The notes under the pieces: model-generated
What the model was told of the DNA's origin: nothing
Seen by the model: the letters and a program-made list of their open reading frames with translations, nothing else
Database searches by the model: none
Assembly (NCBI GenBank): GCA_012031965.1
Contig: JAAUSC010000038.1
Span: forward strand, 1 to 44,049
DNA length: 44,049 nucleotides
Source of the DNA: Scytonema sp. RU_4_4
Lineage (GTDB): Bacteria; Cyanobacteriota; Cyanobacteriia; Cyanobacteriales; Nostocaceae
Direction: 5' to 3'
Part shown: positions 1 through 7,274 of the stretch, piece after piece
Numbering within the stretch: the first letter of the stretch is position 1
Layout: every line of letters begins with the position of its first letter
Position numbers and translations under genes: made by a program

Positions 1-37
1 CTTGATCACCAGAATGGATCGCCTCCACCGCTTCACC

Positions 38-561
38 GTTGAAATTTCTCTTACTCCCTATTAGGGATTGGAAACGAAAGCTTCTTGTCATTGATAGAAG
101 TCCTGCGAGCGCTTTTGCGTTGAAATTTCTCTTACTCCCTATTAGGGATTGAAACCTATTAGCTAGATTACGACCAATAGTGACCACATCGTTGAAATTT
201 CTCTTACTCCCTATTAGGGATTGAAACAAGGGCAAAGCCACTAACAATAGCTAATGCAGTTGAAATTTCTCTTACTCGGGAGCATCCCAATTTTGCAAAA
301 ACATGTTTGTCATTCTGAGCGGAATGAAATGGAGCGAAGAATCTAAAACTCACGTTGACTCAACAGATGCTTCGTTACGCTACCCTTCGGGAAGCCGCCT
401 TCGGCGTCTACGCTTCACTCAGCATGACAGTAAACTTGCACATTTGGGATGCTCCCTCTTACTCCCTATTAGGGATTGAAACAACCAGTTCGGACAACTA
501 CCCAAGCAACTGGGACAACTTTACGTTGAAATTTCTCTTACTTCCTATTAGGGATTGAAAC
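38..561 (+). CRISPR. CRISPR array, trailer end, five 37-bp repeats, one split by a MITE
   Basis: Repeats lie at 38-75, 119-155, 191-227, 259-277 plus 465-482 (split), and 525-561. Each starts GTTGAAATTTCTCTTACT and ends TTAGGGATTGAAAC, with an internal CCCTATTAGGG palindrome. Spacers are 76-118 (43 bp), 156-190 (35), 228-258 (31) and 483-524 (42); bases 1-37 are the end of another spacer. The ATTGAAAC end matches the 8-nt crRNA handle common in cyanobacterial arrays, so transcription is inferred left to right with the leader outside the window. The last repeat has one substitution (ACTTCC for ACTCCC), as expected at a trailer end. The first repeat has one extra G inside the handle (ATTGGAAAC). 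No cas gene lies in this window. Confidence 0.95.
278..456. mobile_element. 179-bp MITE inserted inside a CRISPR repeat, with 8-bp target duplication
   Basis: The element starts GGGAGCATCCCAATTTTGCA and ends with the inverted counterpart TTGGGATGCTCCC: 13 bp perfect, extending imperfectly to about 21 bp. It is bracketed by the direct repeat TCTTACTC (270-277 and 457-464). Removing the element and one copy restores an intact CRISPR repeat, which proves insertion. Inside is a second inverted pair, GTCATTCTGAG near 308 and CTCAGCATGAC near 418, and GC-rich repeat sequence of the type dispersed in filamentous cyanobacteria (about 370-415). It encodes no transposase, so it must have moved in trans. 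Several IS families make 8-bp duplications, and the helper cannot be named from this alone. The short open frame through it is not a gene. Confidence 0.93.
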
Positions 562-807
562 AATCTTATCTCCTCGACCGGAACTTTTTATCGTACATTA
601 AAGGGTTTAAGACCCCTACGTCTATACGTAGTTTCAGTTTGAGTTGGGGTTTAAATCCCCAACTCAAAATGTCTTTAATGCGTGAATTTTGTTAGCGCAG
701 CGCTCCGCAGTCCCGGATTGAATTTTGAATTGTTAATGTTGGGTTGCGCTACGCTTAACCCAACCTACCTTATCCTTAACTGAACGGTATTGTATTATAA
801 TCCTGGT
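562..807. repeat. Gene-free DNA with two palindromes and a solo MITE end
   Basis: Between the CRISPR array and higB. Bases 638-668 form a 12-bp perfect stem (TTTGAGTTGGGG and its complement around a 7-base loop). Bases 738-764 form GTTGGGTT/AACCCAAC around GCGCTACGC, a repeat type common in cyanobacterial intergenic DNA. Bases 775-792 read CTTAACTGAACGGTATTG, one mismatch from the terminal repeat of the element at 7095-7217. There is no U-run after the 638-668 hairpin, so a terminator is not claimed. Confidence 0.7.
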
Positions 808-1101
808 ATGCGAATCATTGCCCGCAGCACTTTACGGCAATTTTGGGAAACACATCCCGATGCCGAGCAGCCACTAAAAGCTTGGTATGATGAAGCGTCT
901 CGTGCAGAATGGAATAGTCCAACAGATATCAAAAGTACTTATCGCAACGCCAGTATTATTGCTAATAATCGTGTCGTTTTTAATATCAAAGGCAATGATT
1001 ACCGCTTAATTATTCACGTCCGTTATGACATTGGGATTATTTTTATCCGCTTTGTGGGAACGCACTTCAGATACGATAACGTAGATGCGACAACAATTTG
1101 A
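808..1101 (+). CDS. higB: HigB-family type II toxin (mRNA interferase)
   Basis: A 97-residue protein of the HigB/RelE-fold toxin family, whose members cleave mRNA on the ribosome when their antitoxin is lost. The N-terminus MRIIARSTLRQFWETHPDAE and the core WNSPTDIKSTYRNASIIANN, followed by RVVFNIKGNDYRLI and a C-terminal FIRFVGTHFRYD, are the family hallmarks. The open frame extends upstream to a TTG at 790, but that start lies in a MITE-end repeat and adds six residues foreign to the family, so ATG 808 is chosen. The antitoxin gene follows after 10 bp, in the toxin-first order typical of HigBA. Expression is probably autoregulated by HigA, though no operator was identified. The gene is intact. 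Confidence 0.9.
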   Translation: MRIIARSTLRQFWETHPDAEQPLKAWYDEASRAEWNSPTDIKSTYRNASIIANNRVVFNIKGNDYRLIIHVRYDIGIIFIRFVGTHFRYDNVDATTI

Positions 1102-1111
1102 GGTCATATAT

Positions 1112-1495
1112 ATGCTTGAACCCCGTCCCATCCGAACTGAAGCTGATTATCGTGCTGCGCTATCAGAAATCGAAAGATTATTTGATGCAGAACCTAATAC
1201 ACCGGAATGCGATCGCTTAGAAGTTTTAACGACGCTGGTGGAAGCATACGAACAGCAGCATTATCCTATCGTTGCACCAGACCCAATTGAGGCTATTTTA
1301 TATTATCTCGAATCCCGTGGGTTGTCTTGGCAGGATTTAGAGTCTGCTCTTGGGAGTCGTGGGGAGGTTGCTCCCGTTTTGAATCGCCAGCAAGCACTAA
1401 CACTAGAGATGATTCGGCGTTTGCATTCGGAATTGGGGATTCCGGCGGAGGTGTTGATTCAACCATACTCTCTAATGAAAAATTCAGCTTATTGA
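1112..1495 (+). CDS. higA: HigA-family antitoxin, helix-turn-helix DNA-binding
   Basis: A 127-residue partner of the upstream toxin. The N-terminal half (MLEPRPIRTEADYRAALSEI, LFDAEPNTPECDRLEVL) is the conserved HigA dimer/toxin-binding part. The C-terminal half, from about residue 60, holds an XRE-like helix-turn-helix (AILYYLESRGLSWQDLESAL, then LNRQQALTLEMIRRLHSELG). ATG 1112 is preferred over ATG 1085, which would overlap higB: a GAGG lies about 8 bases upstream of 1112, and the family starts there. The last codons run into the end of the IS605-type relic (TTGACACTC at 1492), so the final residues (about KNSAY) may come from element sequence rather than the ancestral C-terminus. Confidence 0.88.
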   Translation: MLEPRPIRTEADYRAALSEIERLFDAEPNTPECDRLEVLTTLVEAYEQQHYPIVAPDPIEAILYYLESRGLSWQDLESALGSRGEVAPVLNRQQALTLEMIRRLHSELGIPAEVLIQPYSLMKNSAY

Positions 1496-1880
1496 CACTC
1501 TCCGCCCTATAAGTGCGGAGATTCTTGGGCTGAACTTGCCTTCTTCTGGTTGCCCTTTTACAAGGTCTTACGATTCATACTTGTCCGAAACACGGTTTTT
1601 TACACCATGTTCCACTTCTGGACAACTCCCCAAGCGTTTACCCATTTCAGGGTACGTTCCCATGTGCCCCATGGTACGTGGATTACTCCAAAAACTTTTT
1701 AATTTTTGACAATCGTTTGAAAGTCTTAGCTGTTTATCGAGTTCTCGCTGCTCGTTGCCCCTAAAATTTCTAACTCAAAGTGTGTCTTAACTGTTTCACG
1801 ATGTTAGAGGAGTTTCACCCCGGCGTCTCAATTATAACACATTTGGCAAAAGCCGTCCTAGAAGGACGGGGCTTTAAACC
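1493..1880 (-). mobile_element. Decayed, transposase-less IS200/IS605-type element
   Basis: Both ends resemble the subterminal hairpins of the single-strand-transposing IS200/IS605 group. At 1500-1520 CTCCGC pairs with GCGGAG directly after TTGACACT. At 1848-1874 AAGCCGTCC pairs with GGACGGGGCTT around TAGAA. About 330 bp between them hold no readable TnpA or TnpB. Read on the minus strand, the inner part keeps complementary blocks (CACGTACC, GGGAACGTACCC) such as might fold in a guide-type RNA near a TnpB 3' end. That last point is inference. The orientation is deduced from the hairpins only, and the outer limits are approximate. Confidence 0.55.
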
Positions 1881-2339
1881 CAATTTTTTGGTAAAAGTGT
1901 GGGTTTGCAGGAATCACGATATAGCGGTTCTCATTTACCTGAAATATGCTGTATGCAAGAGGTTTAATCTTTGTACTCATTATTCACCTTTGTGCTGAAG
2001 CTAAGTACAAAATTTCTTAAATGCATTATTTGTTGCTAACTATTCAGCAGCATTTCTAATTGACAAAAGCAATATTATCTTAAATTGCCACGAATGATCG
2101 CAAGCAGACAAAATGTCAGCGATTTTTTTGCTCAATTCTGGCAAGTCATACTCATACCGACTATGATTAAAGGAGATAGACAAAATCAAGAACCCCAGGT
2201 ATGCAAAGCCTTGTTATCGGTGCGGTTGCTCGCTTAGATGCAGGACTTGCTTCAGTTCTCGCTGCTTTGCTGATTTAACCACTAATCAATGACACAGCGA
2301 GAAGGGATCATAGTGGGGTTCGGCGCAAAGGAGAAAAAT
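1881..2339. other. Gene-poor interval, no supported gene
   Basis: About 460 bp, AT-rich, between the IS605-type relic and the VOC gene. A short frame from ATG 2201 (24 codons, starting MQSLVIGAVARL) is readable but has no ribosome binding site or recognisable family. A GGAG (2330-2333) just before 2340 serves the next gene. Nothing else was seen. Confidence 0.5.
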
Positions 2340-2734
2340 ATGAATTTTATTCGCTTTGAACATATCAATGTTTCTTGCAAAGATATTGATGCAACCAAGA
2401 AGTTTTATCAAATCCTATTTCCTGATTGGTATGTACGCGCCGAGGGTGTGTTTGAGGGTAGACACTGGATGCATCTCGGAGACAATCAATTTATCTTGCC
2501 CTTAATGATGAAGCTGAGCAAGAGCGTGTACATACGCCCTATGAAAGTATTGGCATAAATCATGTAGGCTTTGTCATTAAAGACGGCGAAGCTCTGAAAA
2601 AACTGCTTGATATTGAGAATATTGAATATTACACAATGACAGCCCCAGAAACCAAGCACAGAATTTATGTCAATGACCCTGATGGGAATGAGATTGAGTT
2701 CGTTGAATATAACCCTGAGTATGCATTGAAATAA
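2340..2734 (+). pseudogene. VOC/glyoxalase-fold protein, single-base frameshift
   Basis: The first frame gives MNFIRFEHINVSCKDIDATK, KFYQILFPDWYVRAEG and HWMHLGDNQF. The reading then shifts near 2488-2495 and continues in another frame as LALNDEAEQERVHTPYES, GINHVGFVIKDGEAL, RIYVNDPDGNEIEFVEYN. Joined, this is one vicinal-oxygen-chelate protein of about 130 residues with both beta-alpha-beta-beta-beta halves, including the metal-ligand-like H in FEHINV and INHVGF and the E of DGNEIEFVE. One missing T near 2490 (expected CAATTTTATCTT) explains the shift, so it is either a recent mutation or a sequencing error. AAGGAG lies just before ATG 2340. Substrate unknown; unrelated in sequence to the VOC gene at 11170. 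Confidence 0.75.
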
Positions 2735-2769
2735 TCATAAGTTAAACGTTCTTGCTAATCTGGAATAGT

Positions 2770-2866
2770 TTTTGACATCCTCCCACGGCTGTGTGAATAT
2801 CGCGCAGTGTGCTGTAAGCAGCACGCTGCGCTAAGATTCCTACAAAAAGCCGTGGGATTCCCATGA
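2770..2866. mobile_element. IS200/IS605-like terminal hairpin with a nested palindromic repeat
   Basis: TTTGACATCCTCCCACGGCT (2771-2790) and AGCCGTGGGATTCCCATG (2848-2865) are the two arms of a typical IS605-group end hairpin (CCCACGGCT/AGCCGTGGG). The loop, normally a few bases, has grown to 57 bp. It holds a second 12-bp stem, GCGCAGTGTGCT around GTAAGC paired with AGCACGCTGCGC (one G-T pair). No transposase gene is associated. This is a relic of a different element from the one at 1493-1880. Confidence 0.6.
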
Positions 2867-3604
2867 CTGTAATGTCCATTTACTGGGATTTTCTTGTCTC
2901 AAATCCCAAATCTAAAATTGACACTGCTGTCACAGATAAATCTTATACCATACAAAAAATGACAAAATTGCTGACAAAAAATGACAAATTTTCTGAGATC
3001 AGAGCCAATTTTGGGTGGATACTTAAGAAAGAAAATAGGCGTATACATAAAGCGTATATCACCTACCCACCCCTGCTCAAGTTTGTGACTGCATAAGTTC
3101 GATTCACTCAACCCTATATATATGTAGTGACCTTATGACTATCAACCCTGACTCATCCAAGGAACGCTATTTATGAAGAAAAACAAAAGAAAACAAGAGA
3201 GTAGTATTTAAGACAAAGACAATGTATTTGGGAGGAAACTTAACACATATTTACAATGCCTAAAAGAAAATATGACAGCAAGCTCATGCATGTATTAAAG
3301 TTAACCAAAATGAAAGATATATGTAAAACAAATAGATAACAAGCTTGCTGTCAAGGATGTATTTTTCTAACATAAATATGGGTTGAGAGCAGTCCGGATA
3401 CGGTTGAATTCCAACACAATCTCATATCTTGTTCAATGACAAGACGAATCAGCATTTATCGGGAAAACTTAATCATCTCGTGTTTCAACTCTCATAACTT
3501 CCTGACTTTCCCGATTTATCAGATAGACACAATTATTCAGCAAAGTCCTTATTTTCTTTCCGAACTTCCCTTTTTGTCCAAAGTTATAAAAATGGTTTTT
3601 TAAG
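2867..3604. other. Long leader region upstream of the bisindole cluster, with inverted repeats
   Basis: About 740 bp of AT-rich DNA with no convincing gene. The readable frames on both strands across 2863-3111 have no family resemblance or ribosome binding sites. Two inverted repeats stand out: TGACAGCAAGCT (3273-3284) with AGCTTGCTGTCA (3342-3353), and ATCGGGAAA (3458-3466) with TTTCCCGAT (3507-3515). The second ends 89 bp before the dimerase start and could be an operator or a leader-RNA stem. No regulator gene lies next to the cluster, so control from this leader is only a suggestion. Confidence 0.5.
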
Positions 3605-6600
3605 ATGAGCATCTTAGATTATCCCCGGCTGCACTTTCAAGGTTTCGCACGCATCCACGCCCCAACAGGACATAAAAATGGTCTGGTAGATGTCAGTAGC
3701 AACACTGTCTACATGAACGGTCAGCCATTCGACCAGCAGCGTAGCGCATCCGAGTACCACGAATACCTGTACAATTTAGGACCTCGGTTCAATGCCCAAG
3801 GGGAATTAGATGAACAAGGTCCCTTCAGCATGGCAATGGGGTGGGACTTTGGCGGGAATGGTCACTTTTCTATCGAAGCACAAATTGTCAGCACACAACG
3901 CGAGTTTGGACAAATTGACCAACACGATCCAGTCGTAGGACGCAGTGTTGATTTATGGGGTCACTACAATGATTACGTAAAAACAAGCTTCAATCGCGCC
4001 CGTTTCTTTGAATGCGACCCAGCTTCTAACTGGACCAACACAATTATGTTGGGTCAGTTGACCTTCGGACGCCTTGGCGGTTCCCACGAAACCCCAAATA
4101 TGCTTTCTGGACCAATTTCAGGTCTGCAGTTAGCTCGTTGGCAAAACTTCAACCATATCCGTGAATTACCTCAACACTGTCTCAACAATGAATTTCAACG
4201 AGCAGCCGTTTATCAATTTACTGTCCCCAAAGATAACCAAGATTTTCTTTGGGGTGAAGAAATCGCCCAATCACCAACAGTATTAATGTTGCGAGAAGCA
4301 ATGAATCGTGATGATGTGTTGGGGTTAGTTGTGCAATTGGGCATAAGTAATATGTCTGCACCAGTTGAGCCTGACTCACCAACTTTCTGGGAACTACACG
4401 GAACCATCGGATTATGGTGTAAAGATGAACTCAGCACTTATCCTCACGGAAGGTTGCTCATCCCTCGACGTGCGGCTGAATCGGAAATAGAATCTCGACC
4501 AATGTCTAATCTCACCCTACAAGTCACCCCTCAAGGCGTGAGTTTAAATATGGTCACATCAGTACCCTGTGTAGGACGTGCTTCCAAACCGGGACCAGGA
4601 CCAACTCACGCTATTGGTCCCAAACTTGACCTGGGTGATTTGGAAGTGCGTACCGTTGACAGCAAACGGCTGATAGCGCGGATACCCAAGGAAAAATACC
4701 AACACCAAGCGCATCAACTGACGAGTGGAATTATAGATGTTCCTTTAGCAGAACCGTTTGAAAACTTGTCTGTTGAAATAGAACAGCAGGGTCTGTGCAT
4801 CATTGGGACCGCACCTAACGGACAACAGCAAATCCTCGTTCAAGAAGAAGAAATCAATCTTCAGATAGATGACGCTTGTTTGTTTCTTGAGCATCCGAAC
4901 TTGAAGCGTGGTGAAGACCATGCGGTAGAGTTAGAGGTGCGGTCTTTCGTCCGGGGGCGTCCTGTACCAGTTGAGTCTGTCTATCTGCGTCAGTTCTACA
5001 ACCCAAAAGCGTTCCCCCAACTACGCTACGAGTTTGAAAGCGATTCTACCAACGCAGGTCAGACATTCCACTTTCCTCGCAGCAGTGAAATGGAAATTGT
5101 CCACTTCAAGCCAGGAAAGCGGGAGTATAAGGGAGAATTTACTCCCACATGTGCAATTTCCACTGACCACGAGGGGCGCGCTTGGGTAACTGTGCGCGGT
5201 GCTAGACCAGGAACGACACGAGTCTTGCTATCTAGTCACTCAGAGGTTTTACTTTGTGAACCTCATCACCCGGATGAAGCGGAAATTGCTTACGACAATG
5301 ACGATAAACTCGGATTTTGGTCTGGTGCTGGCTTCTTTGCTGTTCGAGTCATGAGTGATGACTGGCACCTAGAAGAAATTCCTGATCAAGCCGTAGATTT
5401 TAACTTAATCTACGAACACGTTCTAGCTTTCTATGAGTTAAGTTTCTCGTTCATGAAAGTGGATGTCTTCAGTCTCGCCGACCAATGCAAGGTGGAAACC
5501 TATGCGCGATTGATGTGGCAGATGTCTGATCCTTGTAACAAATATAAAACTTACTATATGCCCCCAACGCGGGATATGTCTCAAGCCAAGTCGATGCTTT
5601 TGCTGAAGTTTCTGCAAAATCAGCAGCGAGTCGGCTACGTCCCAAGTGCGATTCCAGAACCAAAACGCCCCCAGCGCACCATCCAGACGCGGGAGGAATT
5701 GGTAAGCGCCCTGAAACAGGCGGCGGAGTTGGAAGTTACTGTCATGTTGCAATACATCTATGCAGGATACTCTGTTCCCAACTATGTCACTGGTCAGGAA
5801 TACGTGCATCGGGGTTTGTGGACTCCCGAACAGTTGCATTTAACTTGTGGCGACGGGAAAGAAGTCAAAAGTTACGGAATGCGGGGTGTAGTGCTGGAAA
5901 TTTCCCGTGAGGAAATGATCCACTTTTTGATGGTTAATAATATATTGATGGCGATTGGCGAACCTTTTTATCCAGCAGTTCCCAACTTCCGGGAACTCAA
6001 TGGACGCTTCCCCATTGATGTAGACTTTGCTCTCGAACCATTGAACGCCGCCTCTCTACAGCGTTTTATGCGCTTGGAGATGCCCGACTTTTTGGAAGAA
6101 AAGCTGAACAATGAACCTGTAGGAGGTGATCCGACAGTTGACAACCTGCACGGTTATGGCTCCTTAAGCGAACTGTACCATCAGATTCGCGAAGGACTGA
6201 AGAATATTCCAGATTTATTCATGGTCAAGAAGGGTCAAGTGGGTGGTGAGCATCGTTTATTTTTACGCGATGACTTTAACAAAGTTCACCCAGATTACCA
6301 GTTTCAGGTAGACGACCTCAACAGCGCACTTTTCGCCATCGACCTGATTGTCGAGCAGGGAGAGGGATGTCACACCAAATCACCTAAATTTGAACGTTCT
6401 CACTATCAGCAATTTCGTCGTCTAGCAGAAGCACTTTCTTCTGAGCAAGTGAGTGATGCCAAGACTGAACGTAAAGTACCGTGGAACCCTTCCTACCCTG
6501 CTTTGCGTAATCCCTCCTTACATTACCGAGATTACAACACCAACGTTGTCACTGTCCCCCAAACCAGGGCAGTCATGGAGATATTCAACGAGAGTTATTT

Positions 6601-6964
6601 CCTGATGATGCAACTCATGGTACAACACTTTGGGTTAATGCCCACTGGTAGTCTGCGGCGCTCAAAGCTGATGAATGCTGGTATTGACGTGATGACGGGG
6701 ATGATGCGTCCCTTAGGAGAGTTGCTGATGAGTATGCCTTCAGGCAAAAGCGGTAAAACAGCCGGACCATCTTTTGAGATAGAATCTCCTAGTTATATTC
6801 CCATGCCAGAAATCGCAATGAGTGCGATCGCCCGTCGATTTGAGCGACTAGGACATCGGGCGCGTGAGTGCGAAGTTATCCCCAGCAGCGTTTACGAGAT
6901 GTTTGAGTTTTATGCCAGATTCTTTGAAGACTTGGCTCGTCATCCTCAGTCTTTATCCCATTAA
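3605..6964 (+). CDS. VioB/RebD/StaD-family indolepyruvate-imine dimerase (chromopyrrolate synthase-like)
   Basis: A 1119-residue protein of the family that joins two indole-3-pyruvate imines, giving chromopyrrolic acid (RebD, StaD) or the labile dimer used for violacein (VioB). The whole length follows the family. The N-terminus MSILDYPRLHFQGFARIHAP matches MSILDFPRIHF of VioB; next come NTVYMNGQPFD, LWGHYNDYVKTSFNRARFF, LLIPRRA, then SLADQCKVETYARLMWQM. From about residue 690 comes the ferritin-like C-terminal domain (ELEVTVMLQYIYAGYSVPNY, EISREEMIHFLMVNNILMAI, GSLRRSKLMNAGIDVMTG). It is about 100 residues longer than the roughly 1000-residue characterised members; the extra length appears to lie between residues 390 and 600. 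The next genes are RebC/StaC- and StaP-like, which favours the indolocarbazole branch over violacein. First gene of the cluster; no strong ribosome binding site is seen before ATG 3605. Confidence 0.92.
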   Translation: MSILDYPRLHFQGFARIHAPTGHKNGLVDVSSNTVYMNGQPFDQQRSASEYHEYLYNLGPRFNAQGELDEQGPFSMAMGWDFGGNGHFSIEAQIVSTQREFGQIDQHDPVVGRSVDLWGHYNDYVKTSFNRARFFECDPASNWTNTIMLGQLTFGRLGGSHETPNMLSGPISGLQLARWQNFNHIRELPQHCLNNEFQRAAVYQFTVPKDNQDFLWGEEIAQSPTVLMLREAMNRDDVLGLVVQLGISNMSAPVEPDSPTFWELHGTIGLWCKDELSTYPHGRLLIPRRAAESEIESRPMSNLTLQVTPQGVSLNMVTSVPCVGRASKPGPGPTHAIGPKLDLGDLEVRTVDSKRLIARIPKEKYQHQAHQLTSGIIDVPLAEPFENLSVEIEQQGLCIIGTAPNGQQQILVQEEEINLQIDDACLFLEHPNLKRGEDHAVELEVRSFVRGRPVPVESVYLRQFYNPKAFPQLRYEFESDSTNAGQTFHFPRSSEMEIVHFKPGKREYKGEFTPTCAISTDHEGRAWVTVRGARPGTTRVLLSSHSEVLLCEPHHPDEAEIAYDNDDKLGFWSGAGFFAVRVMSDDWHLEEIPDQAVDFNLIYEHVLAFYELSFSFMKVDVFSLADQCKVETYARLMWQMSDPCNKYKTYYMPPTRDMSQAKSMLLLKFLQNQQRVGYVPSAIPEPKRPQRTIQTREELVSALKQAAELEVTVMLQYIYAGYSVPNYVTGQEYVHRGLWTPEQLHLTCGDGKEVKSYGMRGVVLEISREEMIHFLMVNNILMAIGEPFYPAVPNFRELNGRFPIDVDFALEPLNAASLQRFMRLEMPDFLEEKLNNEPVGGDPTVDNLHGYGSLSELYHQIREGLKNIPDLFMVKKGQVGGEHRLFLRDDFNKVHPDYQFQVDDLNSALFAIDLIVEQGEGCHTKSPKFERSHYQQFRRLAEALSSEQVSDAKTERKVPWNPSYPALRNPSLHYRDYNTNVVTVPQTRAVMEIFNESYFLMMQLMVQHFGLMPTGSLRRSKLMNAGIDVMTGMMRPLGELLMSMPSGKSGKTAGPSFEIESPSYIPMPEIAMSAIARRFERLGHRARECEVIPSSVYEMFEFYARFFEDLARHPQSLSH

Positions 6965-7045
6965 AACAGTACACAGTACACAGTGAAGTCAGTGAACAGT
7001 AAATAGTTAACAGTTAACAAAAGAAACAGATCCGTATTTTCTCTT

Positions 7046-7094
7046 GGTAACTGATAACTGGTAACTGGTAACTGGTAACTGGTAACTGATAACT
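7046..7094. repeat. Heptamer short tandem repeat (GGTAACT)n
   Basis: GGTAACTGATAACTGGTAAC and onwards: a run of the 7-base unit GGTAACT with GATAACT variants at each end. This is the short tandemly repeated repetitive sequence type typical of heterocystous cyanobacteria. The further partial units TGATAACTGACAAC follow the MITE at about 7219, so the MITE seems to have landed inside the tract. Non-coding spacer between the dimerase and the flavoprotein gene. Confidence 0.8.
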
Positions 7095-7217
7095 CAATAC
7101 GGTTCAGTTAAGCATTTTTTCTTTTCTCTTTTCTTCTCTCTGCGCTCTCTGCGCCTCTGCGGTTCGTTAAAAAAATTAACTTTGACAAAGAGTTTTAGCC
7201 TTAACTGAACCGTATTG
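7095..7217. mobile_element. 123-bp MITE-like element with perfect 18-bp terminal inverted repeats
   Basis: CAATACGGTTCAGTTAAG (7095-7112) and its exact complement CTTAACTGAACCGTATTG (7200-7217) bound a non-coding core. The core contains the low-complexity CTCTGCGCCTCTGCGGTTC block also found near 39205-39237. Single copies of the same end occur at 775-792 (one mismatch) and 17261-17278 (two mismatches). No target duplication can be told from the surrounding heptamer repeats. It separates the dimerase and flavoprotein genes by 310 bp, so they may not share a transcript. Confidence 0.7.
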
Positions 7218-7274
7218 ACTGATAACTGACAACTAACTGATGAGTTTAAACAAATAACTTTGGGCTGAAAACCA

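Noticed and set aside
355-558. 67-codon frame inside the CRISPR array
   Set aside because: It crosses the MITE, a repeat and a spacer; its sequence is explained by those elements.
638-668. Intrinsic terminator of the CRISPR transcript
   Set aside because: The stem is perfect but no T-run follows; it is treated as a palindromic repeat.
1780-1998. 72-codon frame over the IS605-type relic end
   Set aside because: It runs through the end hairpin of a decayed element and has no protein-like pattern.
2863-3111. Overlapping open frames on both strands (77 and 70 codons)
   Set aside because: No ribosome binding site, no family resemblance, and both strands are open through the same AT-rich stretch, which marks chance frames.
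3605-6964. Violacein pathway instead of indolocarbazole pathway
   Set aside because: The dimerase alone could be VioB, but the flavoprotein is unlike VioC/VioD and matches RebC/StaC, and a StaP-like P450 follows. VioA, VioE, VioC and VioD are absent.
7046-7094. Second CRISPR-like array
   Set aside because: The units are contiguous heptamers without spacers, a short tandem repeat tract.
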